Shown piece after piece: positions 46,188 to 57,100 of a DNA stretch of 64,000 nt; within the stretch, counting starts at the first letter, position 1; each line of letters opens with the position of its first letter. A program made the translations under genes and the position numbers. Below the pieces are notes generated by a model. That model was not told the origin of the DNA. It was given only the letters and a program-made list of their open reading frames with translations, and ran no database searches. The stretch is from contig BSYQ01000007.1 of NCBI GenBank assembly GCA_030272585.1, positions 62,001-126,000 on the forward strand, written 5' to 3'. The stretch comes from Bryopsis sp. KO-2023 (Eukaryota; Chlorophyta; Ulvophyceae; Bryopsidales; Bryopsidaceae).

Positions 46188-48799
46188 CTTTCTACGCTCG
46201 GCGAAACCTCTGTTCTATCTTTCTCAAGCCACCGCGATCCGGCGAGATCCCTCCCCTTACAAGACCCAGAACGACCCCCGATAACCCTCCAACTTTTTCG
46301 CCTGGATTCCCTGGCCAACCCTCCAAACACGTCTTCTTGAGTGGATGACATCACCGTTCCCTGTCAGCACCCCGATCCGCAACTCAACAAGGCAGGAGGT
46401 CCCATCCAGTCCAAAAACTTTCACGTTCATTTTCGCTTGTCAGTGGAGAGTTTCACCCATGCATGTAACCACGATTCGAACTGCAAACGACGAGTCCCCT
46501 TTTCAATCCACCGTCTGTTTTCCACATCATCTGCTGCCAAAAATAGGCGAAAGAGGGGTAGATGATGATTGAATGAGAAACAGCGCCCAGCTGGCTTTTC
46601 CCCCATTAATGATGAGAGTTAAAGTTCAAGAACCAACACTCCAATGGTGTTTCTTGTCATCTCATCCTTCTTTGCATCGTTTTTTCATATCTACATACCC
46701 AAATGCAGATCAGACATAACTGCTCTAGGACCCCTTTTCAAGAAAAGCGCAGGTGGCCATTCAGGTGCCAAAAAGGGGATTAACATTTGGGGCACAAAAG
46801 AGCACTGGGGCCTGCAAACCCATCGAAACTAGTGTTCTAAAAATTTGGGCAGCAAATATGGCTGCCTTGATTCTGGGCTGCTCGAGCCTCTCAGCATCAG
46901 GTCATTTTTGTTCTCGGGATTCGCTGAGGAGAGAAAGCTGGAGGATGGACGTTAGTGAATGGTTCAGTCTCAAAGATAAACACCGCTTGATCCACTGCCG
47001 CAGTCATTGCTGTTCAACTTGAAGAAAAATTGCTTGCACAATATTGCTAGGCCTTTGTTGTAATGTCCATGTCTTTGAAAACATTGGGCTCAGTGGATTT
47101 TTTATCGTGGGCTTGAAGAAAGTTGGGTCGAAAAAAAGATCAGTACACAAGAGAAAGAAAGGCAGTGCATCTCGCCAGCTGGTTCCCTTGGTCTTATTTG
47201 GTATTGTCAGCTTAAATTTGTAAACAATAGATGGAATGTAATCTGAAAACCTGGAAATTCCTGGACATCTGACCCCAACACAACAGTGCATGTCAAGGCT
47301 GTTCCCTGAGCGCAGTTGAACAAAATATCTGCAGCCAAAAACCATTCCATTCCTACCACCGGTAGTTTGGGCCACCACGGAGTCAAACCGTGAATGTCTC
47401 TCAACTGTGGACATGGCCTGTATAGATGCCCTTACCATCAGAAGCTTCTGATCAGAACATAACATGTTGATCATCATCTACCTCCAGTCTTGAAAGGTCC
47501 AAACAAACAACATTGGACGAACTTTTTCTTTTTCTGCCTTGAGTTGATTAGTCATCAGGGTAGTTGAAACAGCTGTGGCAGCTTGGGAGCGCCATTCATG
47601 AGCCAGGGGCTGTAAAAGTGCTGTTTGATGTGAGTTTTGAACTGTTTTTTTGTCTCCTCACCATGATTTTGGATATCATATCAAATAATCTATTTTCTGC
47701 TCCTCTTGGATGTCATGATGAAGGAGAGAATAAGATGAGCGCACGTCCAAACTACGTTGAGTATCTTCTCAAGCATCAATACATTGATACCAGTGCAATG
47801 TGTGTTCTTTTGTGTTTTTTTGTTTTTGAGAACTATTGGGGTTTTTCTCTCACAATATCCCCAGCAAAACTGAATTCGCCATCCAAGAGCTGAACAATTC
47901 CCTTGTAGCTTGAAATAATATCTAATTTTTTTTCTTGAAAGCAGTTTCCTTCAGCCATAATATTTGTCACCTCTTTCTTGCTCAGTTCTAAGCCCTTTGC
48001 AACATCAGAGTTAATTAACTCTTCATTGATTTCTCTTGCTGCAGCAGATCTCTCACTCTTGATGCTGGTATTTGAATGGTTGCTGCCACTGTTGAAATTC
48101 ACTCACAAAAAAAGATAGGGCTCATGCCTCAGATTTTTGAACTGGTCCTTCCACTTTAAGTGACAGCTCACTTGAGTCTCCAGCCAACTCAACTCAGCGA
48201 AGTCAACTGGAAGTCGAGATGAAATGCTTGCCCACATCCCTCCTGTAACACATCCCTGAAAAGCTGTTCAACTGCAATTTTGACTAAATTAAAGTACTGA
48301 ACTTGAATTGAAACAAAATGCTCTTCTCAACGAACAAGGTGTGGCAGCTGGATTAAAAAGTACCGCCGAAAGGGATGTTGAAAATATTGCTTGATTTACA
48401 TTGAAGAACTGGTTTTGATTTGAGGATTGAAAAGATGAAAGACATGATCAACTGCAGAACCAAATGCCTGCTAAAACATACATTGAAATGCTGTTGGAAA
48501 GACCAAACCAAATGCCAGTTGGAATGTTGACAAGATATTGCTTTGAGATGCTGTTGGAAAGACAAAACCAGTTAAAATGTTGTCATGCAGTGTGCGTTGA
48601 GATGCTGTCAGAAATACCAGTTGAAATGGTGTTAAATGCGCTGCATCTTCTTCATATCATACTCAGCAGGTCCACCCCCAGCAGTTCCTCCTGTCGCCCT
48701 CCCAGTCAGACTCTGCCTCATTTCCGTTTTTCATTTCCAGTTCAGGTTCGATATGTCAAGTGCTTCAGAATGCATCTCCCTCAATCCTGCATACTTTTC
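46188..48799. other. Gene-poor region with one coding-like minus stretch
   Basis: Most of this 2.6 kb shows no gene. On the minus strand 48102-47833 is an open, Glu/Lys/Ser-rich frame (SERSAAAREINEELINSDVA; LELSKKEVTNIMAEGNCFQE) with donor-like GT sites, and 47421-47362 could be another short exon (STVERHSRFDSVVAQTT). They may belong to one gene, but I could not join them with confidence. A degenerate 55-60-bp tandem repeat (…gaaatgctgttggaaagac…) occupies about 48478-48630. Confidence 0.35.
48478..48630. repeat. Degenerate tandem repeat, about 55-60 bp unit
   Basis: The core gagatgctgttggaaagac recurs at about 48485, 48545 and, diverged, at 48599, with related pieces (ccagttgaaatg) between. 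It has no convincing coding frame. Confidence 0.6.
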
Positions 48800-48994
48800 T
48801 TAGGTAGATTTCAACTTCGCCTCCGCTTCAGCCAACTGCTCCATTGTTTTTTCGACCTTTTGGTTTGCTTCTTCCAAATCCTCCCTCAGATCCTCTTTTT
48901 CTCAAGTTTCTCAGTGGTTTCATCCAACTCCTTCTCTAAAGGAGGAAAAACCACCTCCACTTCCGCCAAGTTTTGCCAAATTTTCTTCCTTACG
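48800..48994 (-). pseudogene. Decayed coiled-coil gene fragment (minus strand, two frame breaks)
   Basis: Reading the minus strand, heptad-like Glu/Lys/Leu sequence is spread over three frames: KEENLAKL near 48990-48965, then PLEKELDETTEKLEK at about 48930-48890, then EDLREDLEEANQKVEKTMEQ running to a TAA at 48800. The shift between the second and third pieces falls at an A5 run and looks like a one-base indel. Either this is a degenerating coiled-coil gene or the assembly has homopolymer errors. No start or flanking exons were found. The upstream side runs into the GGCGA tandem repeat. Confidence 0.4.
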
Positions 48995-49021
48995 CACACA
49001 AGCAAACTATACTCTTGCGAA

Positions 49022-49185
49022 CTCTACTCTTGCGAACAAGGCGAAGAACGGCGAGCAAAAGCGAACAAGGCGAGCAAAAGCGAACAAGGCGACCAAGGCG
49101 ATCAAAGGCGAACAAGGCGAACGAAGGCGACCAAGGCGATCAAGGCGAATATCCGGCGAATACCTGGCGACTCTTGGCGGAAAAG
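49022..49185. repeat. GGCGA-rich tandem repeat (units such as gcgaacaaggcga)
   Basis: About 160 bp of reiterated gcgaacaaggcga / ccaaggcgatcaa units of roughly 12-15 bp. It ends just upstream of the ATG of the 70-aa membrane ORF. All plus frames here are open but encode only Lys/Ala/Arg/Thr-type repeats. Confidence 0.85.
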
Positions 49186-49214
49186 TACCCTTACGAAAAA
49201 AAACAAAAAACCAA

Positions 49215-49427
49215 ATGGCGGACGTCGGCGTTCTTGTTTTTACTCTCGTTTTATGCATGTGCTTGGTGATTGTGTTATATTACAAAGCGATGGCGGAACA
49301 CGCTAAGGAAAAATGCGCACGTATGAAAAGGGAGCTTGCGAAAACACTGGAGGCGACGGCGAGGAGCATTCAGATGTTGAAGGACGAATGTATAAGACAG
49401 GAGGACTTGAAGTATCTGAAATTTTGA
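49215..49427 (+). CDS. Putative 70-aa single-pass membrane protein with a coiled-coil tail
   Basis: ATG 49215 to TGA 49425-49427. Residues about 5-23 form one hydrophobic helix (VLVFTLVLCMCLVIVLYY), followed by a charged amphipathic segment (AEHAKEKCARMKRELAKTLE; SIQMLKDECIRQEDLKYLKF). The clean separation of a membrane helix from a coiled coil and the compact Met-initiated frame make it more protein-like than other short ORFs here, but there is no homologue I recognise and it could be an exon of something larger. It follows a GGCGA tandem repeat that could be its 5' UTR or promoter. Confidence 0.4.
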   Translation: MADVGVLVFTLVLCMCLVIVLYYKAMAEHAKEKCARMKRELAKTLEATARSIQMLKDECIRQEDLKYLKF

Positions 49428-51139
49428 GGAAAGCGTTGAACATGGAAGAGCTCAAAGATGAACGAGATTAACATTAATCCGAGGCAAAGTTTGCTCTTCC
49501 GCAAGTTGGCGGCGGGGATGCGTCTATATCCTTGCCTCTTTTGGTTTCCCTTCTCCTTACCATCCTTTCGGCCCACACCTTGTCATGAGGAAAATTCAGT
49601 TCAGTTCTTTGGCTTCGAGTTTCTTTTTTCAGTTTTATCACGTCTCTTGAGCGCGAAAGGGTACCCTTTGTTTTGTAAAAATAGGGGTCCAGGCTCCCAC
49701 ACATTGAACACACGGAGTGGATTTGAAAACCATGGAATCATATGTCAGTTGGACTTCAGAGTCCCTCCATAACTGAACACGTAGAAAAGGACCATGCATT
49801 TTTTTTTTTGGACCCTTTTGGAAGATGGACATCTTTTAGCAAATACAGCTCCAGATCACAGAGAAAAAACAAAAAACAAAACGTTCAACAAAACTCTATT
49901 TGCTTTGTGCTATTACTTTTATTGAAGTGGGCCTCATCAAGCTACCCTTCAAGAGAAAGGAACATTATAATTTGAGCCCTTTCTCAAGATGTTCTGTTCG
50001 ATTTTTTGACCTCTGTTGCTGGTACTCGAAATCAGACAAATTTCCAAACACTCCGAACCTCCAAAACTTATCAAACTGCACACATTTCGTTTGTTTGAGG
50101 GAGATTGTTCAGTTTGCAGGTCAGTACATGGAGCTGCAGAAACCTCTGGCAACCAACCACCAGCTCTCCATGTTCAGTTTCAAAACCCCAGCACTTTTCC
50201 ACACCCCACTGAGGTCTTTTTCTTGGAACCGCCCCAGATCAGTAACTGTACTAACCCCACAGCCTACACACATCACCGACTCAGCCCTGGAGTTTCTACA
50301 CCCGAATCAGGTCCACTTCGAATTCCCAGTGACATGATGGTATGCAATGCATTGTGTGCTGAAGTACGTTGCAAGAAAGAAAAACAGAGGATACAAGTAG
50401 GACCAAGACTTGTGTAGGGAAATGATTGCAACAGCACTCACTCTGCATCAATGGAATATAATCTTTTATTTCTTTCAGTAAAATAAAAAGCACCGTAATT
50501 GCAACAAGACATTACACTACACAACTTATCCAGATCACCTTTTTTTTTCTCGTTCATGAGACTCACCACAGCCCAACCCAGCCCCCCCTCCCCCAAAAAA
50601 AAGCTGCTTGTTCAGAAAAAGAATGCCCCCTCAACATCAGAATGATCGACGTGATTGATTGCACAAACAAAAAAAGCCATTCCCCCCCAAAAAACGCTAA
50701 TGCCAATTGAAAGGACATCAATTTCTGGTAGCTACATCGGCCATCTATTAAATGAACACCTTGCTGCTCTTTTTCCCTAAGTAACACCTGAGGAAAGGGT
50801 GCATGTGTAAATATAAATATACCCTTTTCTTTATATAGATATATATATATGCTTTTTTATGTGCATGTGGTCTTCGAAGTCCCTCTTTTATGCCAAAAAT
50901 AGTACCCAGAAAATGTAGGAGAAAGAAACCCAGCAACATCAGCCATGTCCTATTCATGTCCATTTTCAGGTTTTCTTCTATCGTTTCCTTTATCCTTTTT
51001 TCCCAATTTTTCAACTTGCCGTAACAACCCCCTTTTCCATTGATATTCCCGATTCTGTACTGCTTTTTTTTCATATAAAGAAAAAATGTTACCCGCAACC
51101 GTTCAATCAAAAATGAAACGCCACAAACCCCCAAAACCA
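49428..51139. other. Intergenic region, no gene seen
   Basis: 1.7 kb between the small ORF and the stop codon of the Pmp-repeat gene. The overlapping short frames on both strands are unrecognised; part is probably the 3' UTR of the minus-strand gene. Short mononucleotide A, T and C runs are frequent. Confidence 0.45.
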
Positions 51140-54100
51140 CTACACTCTAGACCCCATTTCTTCTCTGACTGGCATCATGGAAATCTGTGGTTGTTCTACC
51201 GATCTTTTGGCAGTGGTTTTGCTTTTCCTCATGGTTTTAGCAATGTTCAAACCCCGTACGTTGACTTTCTGCCTGATGTTCCGAGTCTTATCCTTCGCCA
51301 GCTCCACATAGGCTTCCACCAACCTCTTGCACCGGCCAGGGAAAGAATCCGGCACAATCGACCGGAAATTCTTCAACCTGGCTGTCACGATCATATCGAT
51401 CAAATGATATCCTCTCCACAAGAACAAGATGACCAAACCGAAGTTCAACGCCAGCAGCACGGTGCTGAGAAGCACTCTGGCTTGAGTCGAAGTGTTGTCA
51501 TCATTGTACATAATCCCGGAATAGAACGTAAAAATGGAAACCACCAGCGAAGCGCTCTCCAGCACATTGAGGGTTGTATATTTGTAGGGATGAGCCACCA
51601 GCTGAAGAACCAAAGCAACGACCAGAACGCCTTGTGCGAGCACCCCCTGGAGGTTGGCCCCCAGAGGATATGCGAAAACGATGATTCCGTTGATCAAAGC
51701 TTTCCTCGTCATGATGGCGACTTCCCAATACACAAATTTCTCGTTGTAGTTCTGGAAAAGAAACCCGTATGTGTTGATGAAGTCCCTATCCATGAGTTCT
51801 TTCCTCTCCTTTTTCCACACCAAGAAGCATAGGATAACGAAGGGAATGCCGAATGCGAAAAGGATCAAGCCGGGGACGCCCAAGAACACCATCAGCCAGA
51901 AATGCTTCCCTTCAAAACACTTGTGAACCGTGTCTTCCCCCCAGTAGGTTCCTATGGCTCCCAAGGTTTCGTTAATCTTTGCATCCACATCCGTCTCGGG
52001 GTCAACCTCTTCATCAACCTTTCAAAAATTCGCAAAAAACAGAGGAGTCAAGTCACGTTCACGACACTCTTTTTCATGGTGGAAGAGATATAACAAGACT
52101 TCTTCGCTTGCATGCATTGTCAATAGTTCCACCAACATGTATATTCCATGTTTTTTTTTCTAACGGAGGAAAAAAAAAATCATCGATGTGTGCAGTGTCG
52201 ATTCTACCTGAAAATAAAATCCTAAAAGTGACATATGTCAAAAAGTGCCAGCCACCAATAAGGATGGTAAAGAAAATAGACAAATGCATCTGGTGCATAT
52301 AGCACATTTCCATCAGAAGATGTTCAGCACCACAAAAAAAAAGCAAAAAAAAAAAATGGATGCAGAATGGCCAAACTCACAATGACACAGTTCAGCGTCC
52401 TCATCAAATCCTGCGTGACTTTTTCGTATGCGAAAAACAAGGCCACAATGGTGGTGATGATCGCATACTGTCTGAATTTCAGCTTGGGCGGACTCTTCCT
52501 GACTTTGTAAGAGTATGCCGCATAAAACAAGCCGATGATGAAAACCATGATCACTAGCGGGAAAAAGATCCGCATCACCAAGGCCTGAATCGATCGATTG
52601 CTGGCACTGGTGTTTAAAACACAGTCCAATGGGGTGATTGACGAGCCACCAGAAAATCCAGTGACGATATCTGAGGGGGCCAGGACACAGATTCGTTCTC
52701 AATTGTTGATGTGATGTATCAAAATTACAGTTTCGTACAGTGGAAAATAAACACAGTGCTGTGTTGAAAATGAAAACTCAGATGTTTCAATCGACCAAGC
52801 CTGGCAGAATCACCAAAAAAGAATATAATCATTGCGAGTATGGACTGTGCATGTTTTACCAGAGCAAAATTAAGCAAACACCAATAATATGAAACTCTTG
52901 TTTCAGTTCTGCAGTTAAATACAGATGAAAAAAAGGTAAAATGAGTGCGAAACATGGAGTCTTGATTTTCTTCCATTGGTACCTTGGACCGCCAACATCT
53001 TGGCAATCGACAGAGTCCAGTTAGCATTGATGTGCAGCGCAACACTTGTCACTTGAAGGAAGTTAGTGGCAATCTGAAATTATGCACAATACAGAGCATC
53101 AAAAAACCTTCAATCTCCACAACTAATTACACAGTAGGTAAAAATTCTCTTCGTGAAATGTTTCCTGCATCAGCCCAAATGAATAAAAACAAAACCATCA
53201 ATAATGAGGGCGCTTGGCTGGTAATTTTGTACCTTCACAGTTTCTGACAGGTTCTCAGCACCGATAATATGGTCAACAGTGACTAATCCATTTTGAGATT
53301 CCTCTTCATTGCCATTTTCTGAGTCGCCATTGCCTGAGCCTGGGATGGACCCTTGAAACCTGGCCCCAGGAATGGGCTCCATTGGCACATTGTTCTGATT
53401 TTGTTCCGGAGATCTTTCGATGCCCCATTTCTCTCTCAGCCTGGAATAAAAAAAATACAAATCAGCCAACCTGGAGGAAACCTGGAGGATAGTCTCCAGC
53501 AAAAACCCGCAGAAGCCAAGCCAATCACACATGAGCCAGGAAAATTTAAGAATGAGTAATGGGAGTAAAGAAACCACCACGAAAGCCAAAAAAGGAGAGC
53601 GGGGCTAATGAAATTGTCCGTTACCTTGTGTCATGTGAGTCAGAAATAGTGGTTATCTCCACTTCCCCATCGACTTTGTTAGCAGTGGGCGGAGGTGCCC
53701 TTGACCCATCATCCTGGTCACTATCAGGATCAACACAGCCTGAAAAAAAATGCAGAAATCAACAACTCGTTTCTCACAATGGACCGTCCGAGATTCCAGC
53801 TTCGATGAAATACATGTGGGTAAAACATAACTGACAATAAATCCCCCCATCACACAGCGGATGTGCTTGTTCAAATCCATTTGAGAGTGGAGAAAATTGA
53901 AAAGAAAACAGAGGATGGTCCAATAGATACCTTGGCCTGCTAGTGCCCTTTTCTTTTGGATTTCTGCCATAAAATGAATTTCGTTCAAGTCACGGATGGA
54001 AGACATGGCACTTCGAATTGTGAACAGCATCAGAATCAGATTCCAGAAAGCCACCAGAACGATGGTGAAAATATTCAAGCTTCGACGCTTTCCACAATCG

Positions 54101-57100
54101 GCACATTCCCCACCACCCACGTGGCCATATCTTGGCAGACAGGATCCACACAGCACCCCTTCATAGCCCTACATTCACCACACCACTGCTTAGATGAAAA
54201 GTAAATAACTCGGAGTGCTACAATAACATGAAATCTAGATCACCCCCTCTTCCAACATCAACATCTGGAACTGCAGTTTGTTGCACTGGATATGATAAAC
54301 TTGGGTTGCTTTCGAGAAATAACACTCGAAAAACAAATGGAACTCACCTCATTACACAAAGGGTAGACTTCATTGCTAAGAACATCGTTGCTGGGGTTCA
54401 GCTTAGATCTGTTCGCGAAAAAATCAGTCAAGATTTCTGTCCTGTTGAAATAGGAGCAAGCAGCTTCCACAAGGCACTCATGGATTTGTGGAGAGTATGG
54501 TGTGGAATGCCAGAATCCTTCCTTCGGTGCCAAGGCTGGCCCCCCCTGGCAGACAGCATTTGGACTGCATCTATCACATTGCACTTTCGGGCGAATTCCA
54601 TAGAAGCCTTGGGTGCAATTTGTGCAGACTCGGTTTTCTGTGACGTTGAACTCCCCAATGATGCAAGGTCGGATAGTATATTTTGCAGTGATGTTTGGAA
54701 GGCTGGGTGCTGTGAAAGTGAGCTGGTAGTTTCCAGGCAGGGCAGTGACAGTGACAGCATCGAAAACCACGTAGCCATTCACTGCACCAGATACCAACTG
54801 GCCGGACACCGCCTCCGAAACAACTTGAACCTTCAGTTCTGAACAAAAAAAAGAAGAAATGAGTGGAAAACCACGAAGATAATACACACATGCACATGTG
54901 TCCCTCAGCAAATGCCTGAAAACATAATCAAAAATAATTGAATAATTTGAAAAAAAAAAGAAACTGAAAAACCACTGATTGGCAGTGAGAGTGCATATTT
55001 TTTTTTTGTTAAATAAAAATTATAAAATGCCGAAAAAAGCGGCTTTCGTACTGCTTTCTTACCAGAGTCTTCAATCCCAGAGGTCACAGTTTCATTGAAA
55101 ATATCTCGCACTGACAGCTTGAATGCAGGGAACAAATGTCCGCTCAAGTGGTCTTTGACGAAATAGCTGTCGCTATCCATGTCAGACTCCACTTCCAGTC
55201 TCGCTGCCGTGCTGGCAAAATCTTGTCCGTAGCCCCCATCTCCAACCGTGTTTCGCACAAATTGGTCACTCTTTCTCATCAATTCGTCCATACTGGTGAA
55301 GCTTCCTTGGCCACCTCTCTATGAATTCAAAAGTTGGAAATTGATTGGTGTAACTACATTTTGAGACCAAAAGAATCCCCTTCCATTTGACAAGGAGTGT
55401 TATAGAAAGCAAAAACAGAATTAACATCCATACCTGTTCATCAAAGAAAACAGAGGCAGGATCTGTGGCAAAAATGGCACCTCCAGACTGCACCGCAGAG
55501 TTCTCTGAGGAAAACAAGTAAAGGGAAAACGACTCAAAAATGGACCTCAGCCACTCATAACAACAGAATTCCTGGGTGGCCATGCAAACCATAATACGAC
55601 ATCTCATAAATTTAAACTCTTGGAGGACTTTATGATCCTACCTTTGAAAAGTGTAGAACCTCTGATGGCCAGAGTTCGACATCCTGTGGATGCAGCACAT
55701 TGCCCTTCCCATTCTGAACCTTCTTCAGTTGAAATAAACAAGGCACCTATTGGAAAAAGAAATCAACACTGTGCCCACTCAATACATGCTTATTGCTCTC
55801 CAACAAATGACAGTCACCAAGCCGGTCAGACGAAAGGGCCATCCCAAAAAAACTATGATGTGGAAACAAGCTGCCTTCTGAAGCAACAACACTATCCATG
55901 AAATCCTGTGCATTTTCATCTATGAATCTGCATGCACACAAGGCAAAAAAATATCCAACGGGGGACAGCAAAACTAGTGTTTCGTTTCGTTTCTTTCTTT
56001 TTTTTTTTTTGGGGGGGGGGGGGACTAGAGCAATGTTGATGCTTATCAGTTTGAAATCAGCGTATTATTTTGTGGCTATTCCTGACCCAGCTTTGAATCT
56101 CAGTGGAACTGGTAGAGACACACATTGCATGCAAGAAACAAGAATAAAGATTTAATTTTTCCTTTACCTCCAGTCTCGGCTGTGGAATTTTGAAAGACGG
56201 CAGCGATCATCGACACTTTGACCGATGCCCGCTCTGGAACTTGGTTCATGACCAAGCAAATTGAGCCGCCACCCCCTGGGAGGCATGGGTCCACTGCCAG
56301 TGGATCCACCAATCGAGAACCCATTTGGCCACCCTTCATCTTCGTGGTAGCTGACTGAAGTAAATTCCTTCCTGCAAAAACAACAGAATTTAACGGGTAC
56401 CCTTGATGCACTGTGAATCCTTTCAACAAAGTTGCAGGCACTTTGCCAAAGGCAGCATGATATTCAAGAGTGGGTGTCCTTGCTAAGAAAGGCTTCGCAA
56501 AATGCACAAAGCTTGAGATATTGTGATGCTGGACAAGACCACATACACTAAGCACACTAAGAGATATTTCTACTCATTGGTTTCGTGGCATTTTTGATAT
56601 TGCAACCCAACGGAAACTGATTTTCATCAAAACTTTGAGATCAATGTGCCAGGTGTATTTTTCGTGTCCACATTTGTTCATAATCCTTGGGTTTCCTAAT
56701 CAACTCCAATTCAAAGACTTAGATTGAAAAAAAGGAAAGAAGGGGGCACTGCTGCTAGCAGAAAATATAAAATTGAGGTCAAACTATTGCCTGACCTGGC
56801 CTTTTGAAGTCTGGTACTTCGATAGATGCCAGTTCCTCGGACAGATCGAAGACGGCGGCATTGTCAAAAAACTTCGTTTGCTTAAAGTCAATGCTGTTGA
56901 TGATTTGACTAGATGGCCTGATTCAAAACACAAAACCCAACTATTCATCTTCTGTTATTGGGCCATCTTTTCCGAAAACCAACAAGAAATAAAAATCCAA
57001 AAAAACAAGCATTGAGATTCAAAAACTTGGTCAGCAATATTTTTCTTTTTAAAGTTGGAGTTGGCTGCAAAGAAGCCCATAGAGAGGGTGGACAAATTTT

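Noticed and set aside
53740..53930. Reading through the intron after exon 16 of the Pmp-repeat gene
   Set aside because: The intron is open in frame and encodes hydrophobic residues, but it then reads the next exon out of frame to an early stop; the spliced form continues through the conserved membrane region. Retention could still occur as a minor isoform.
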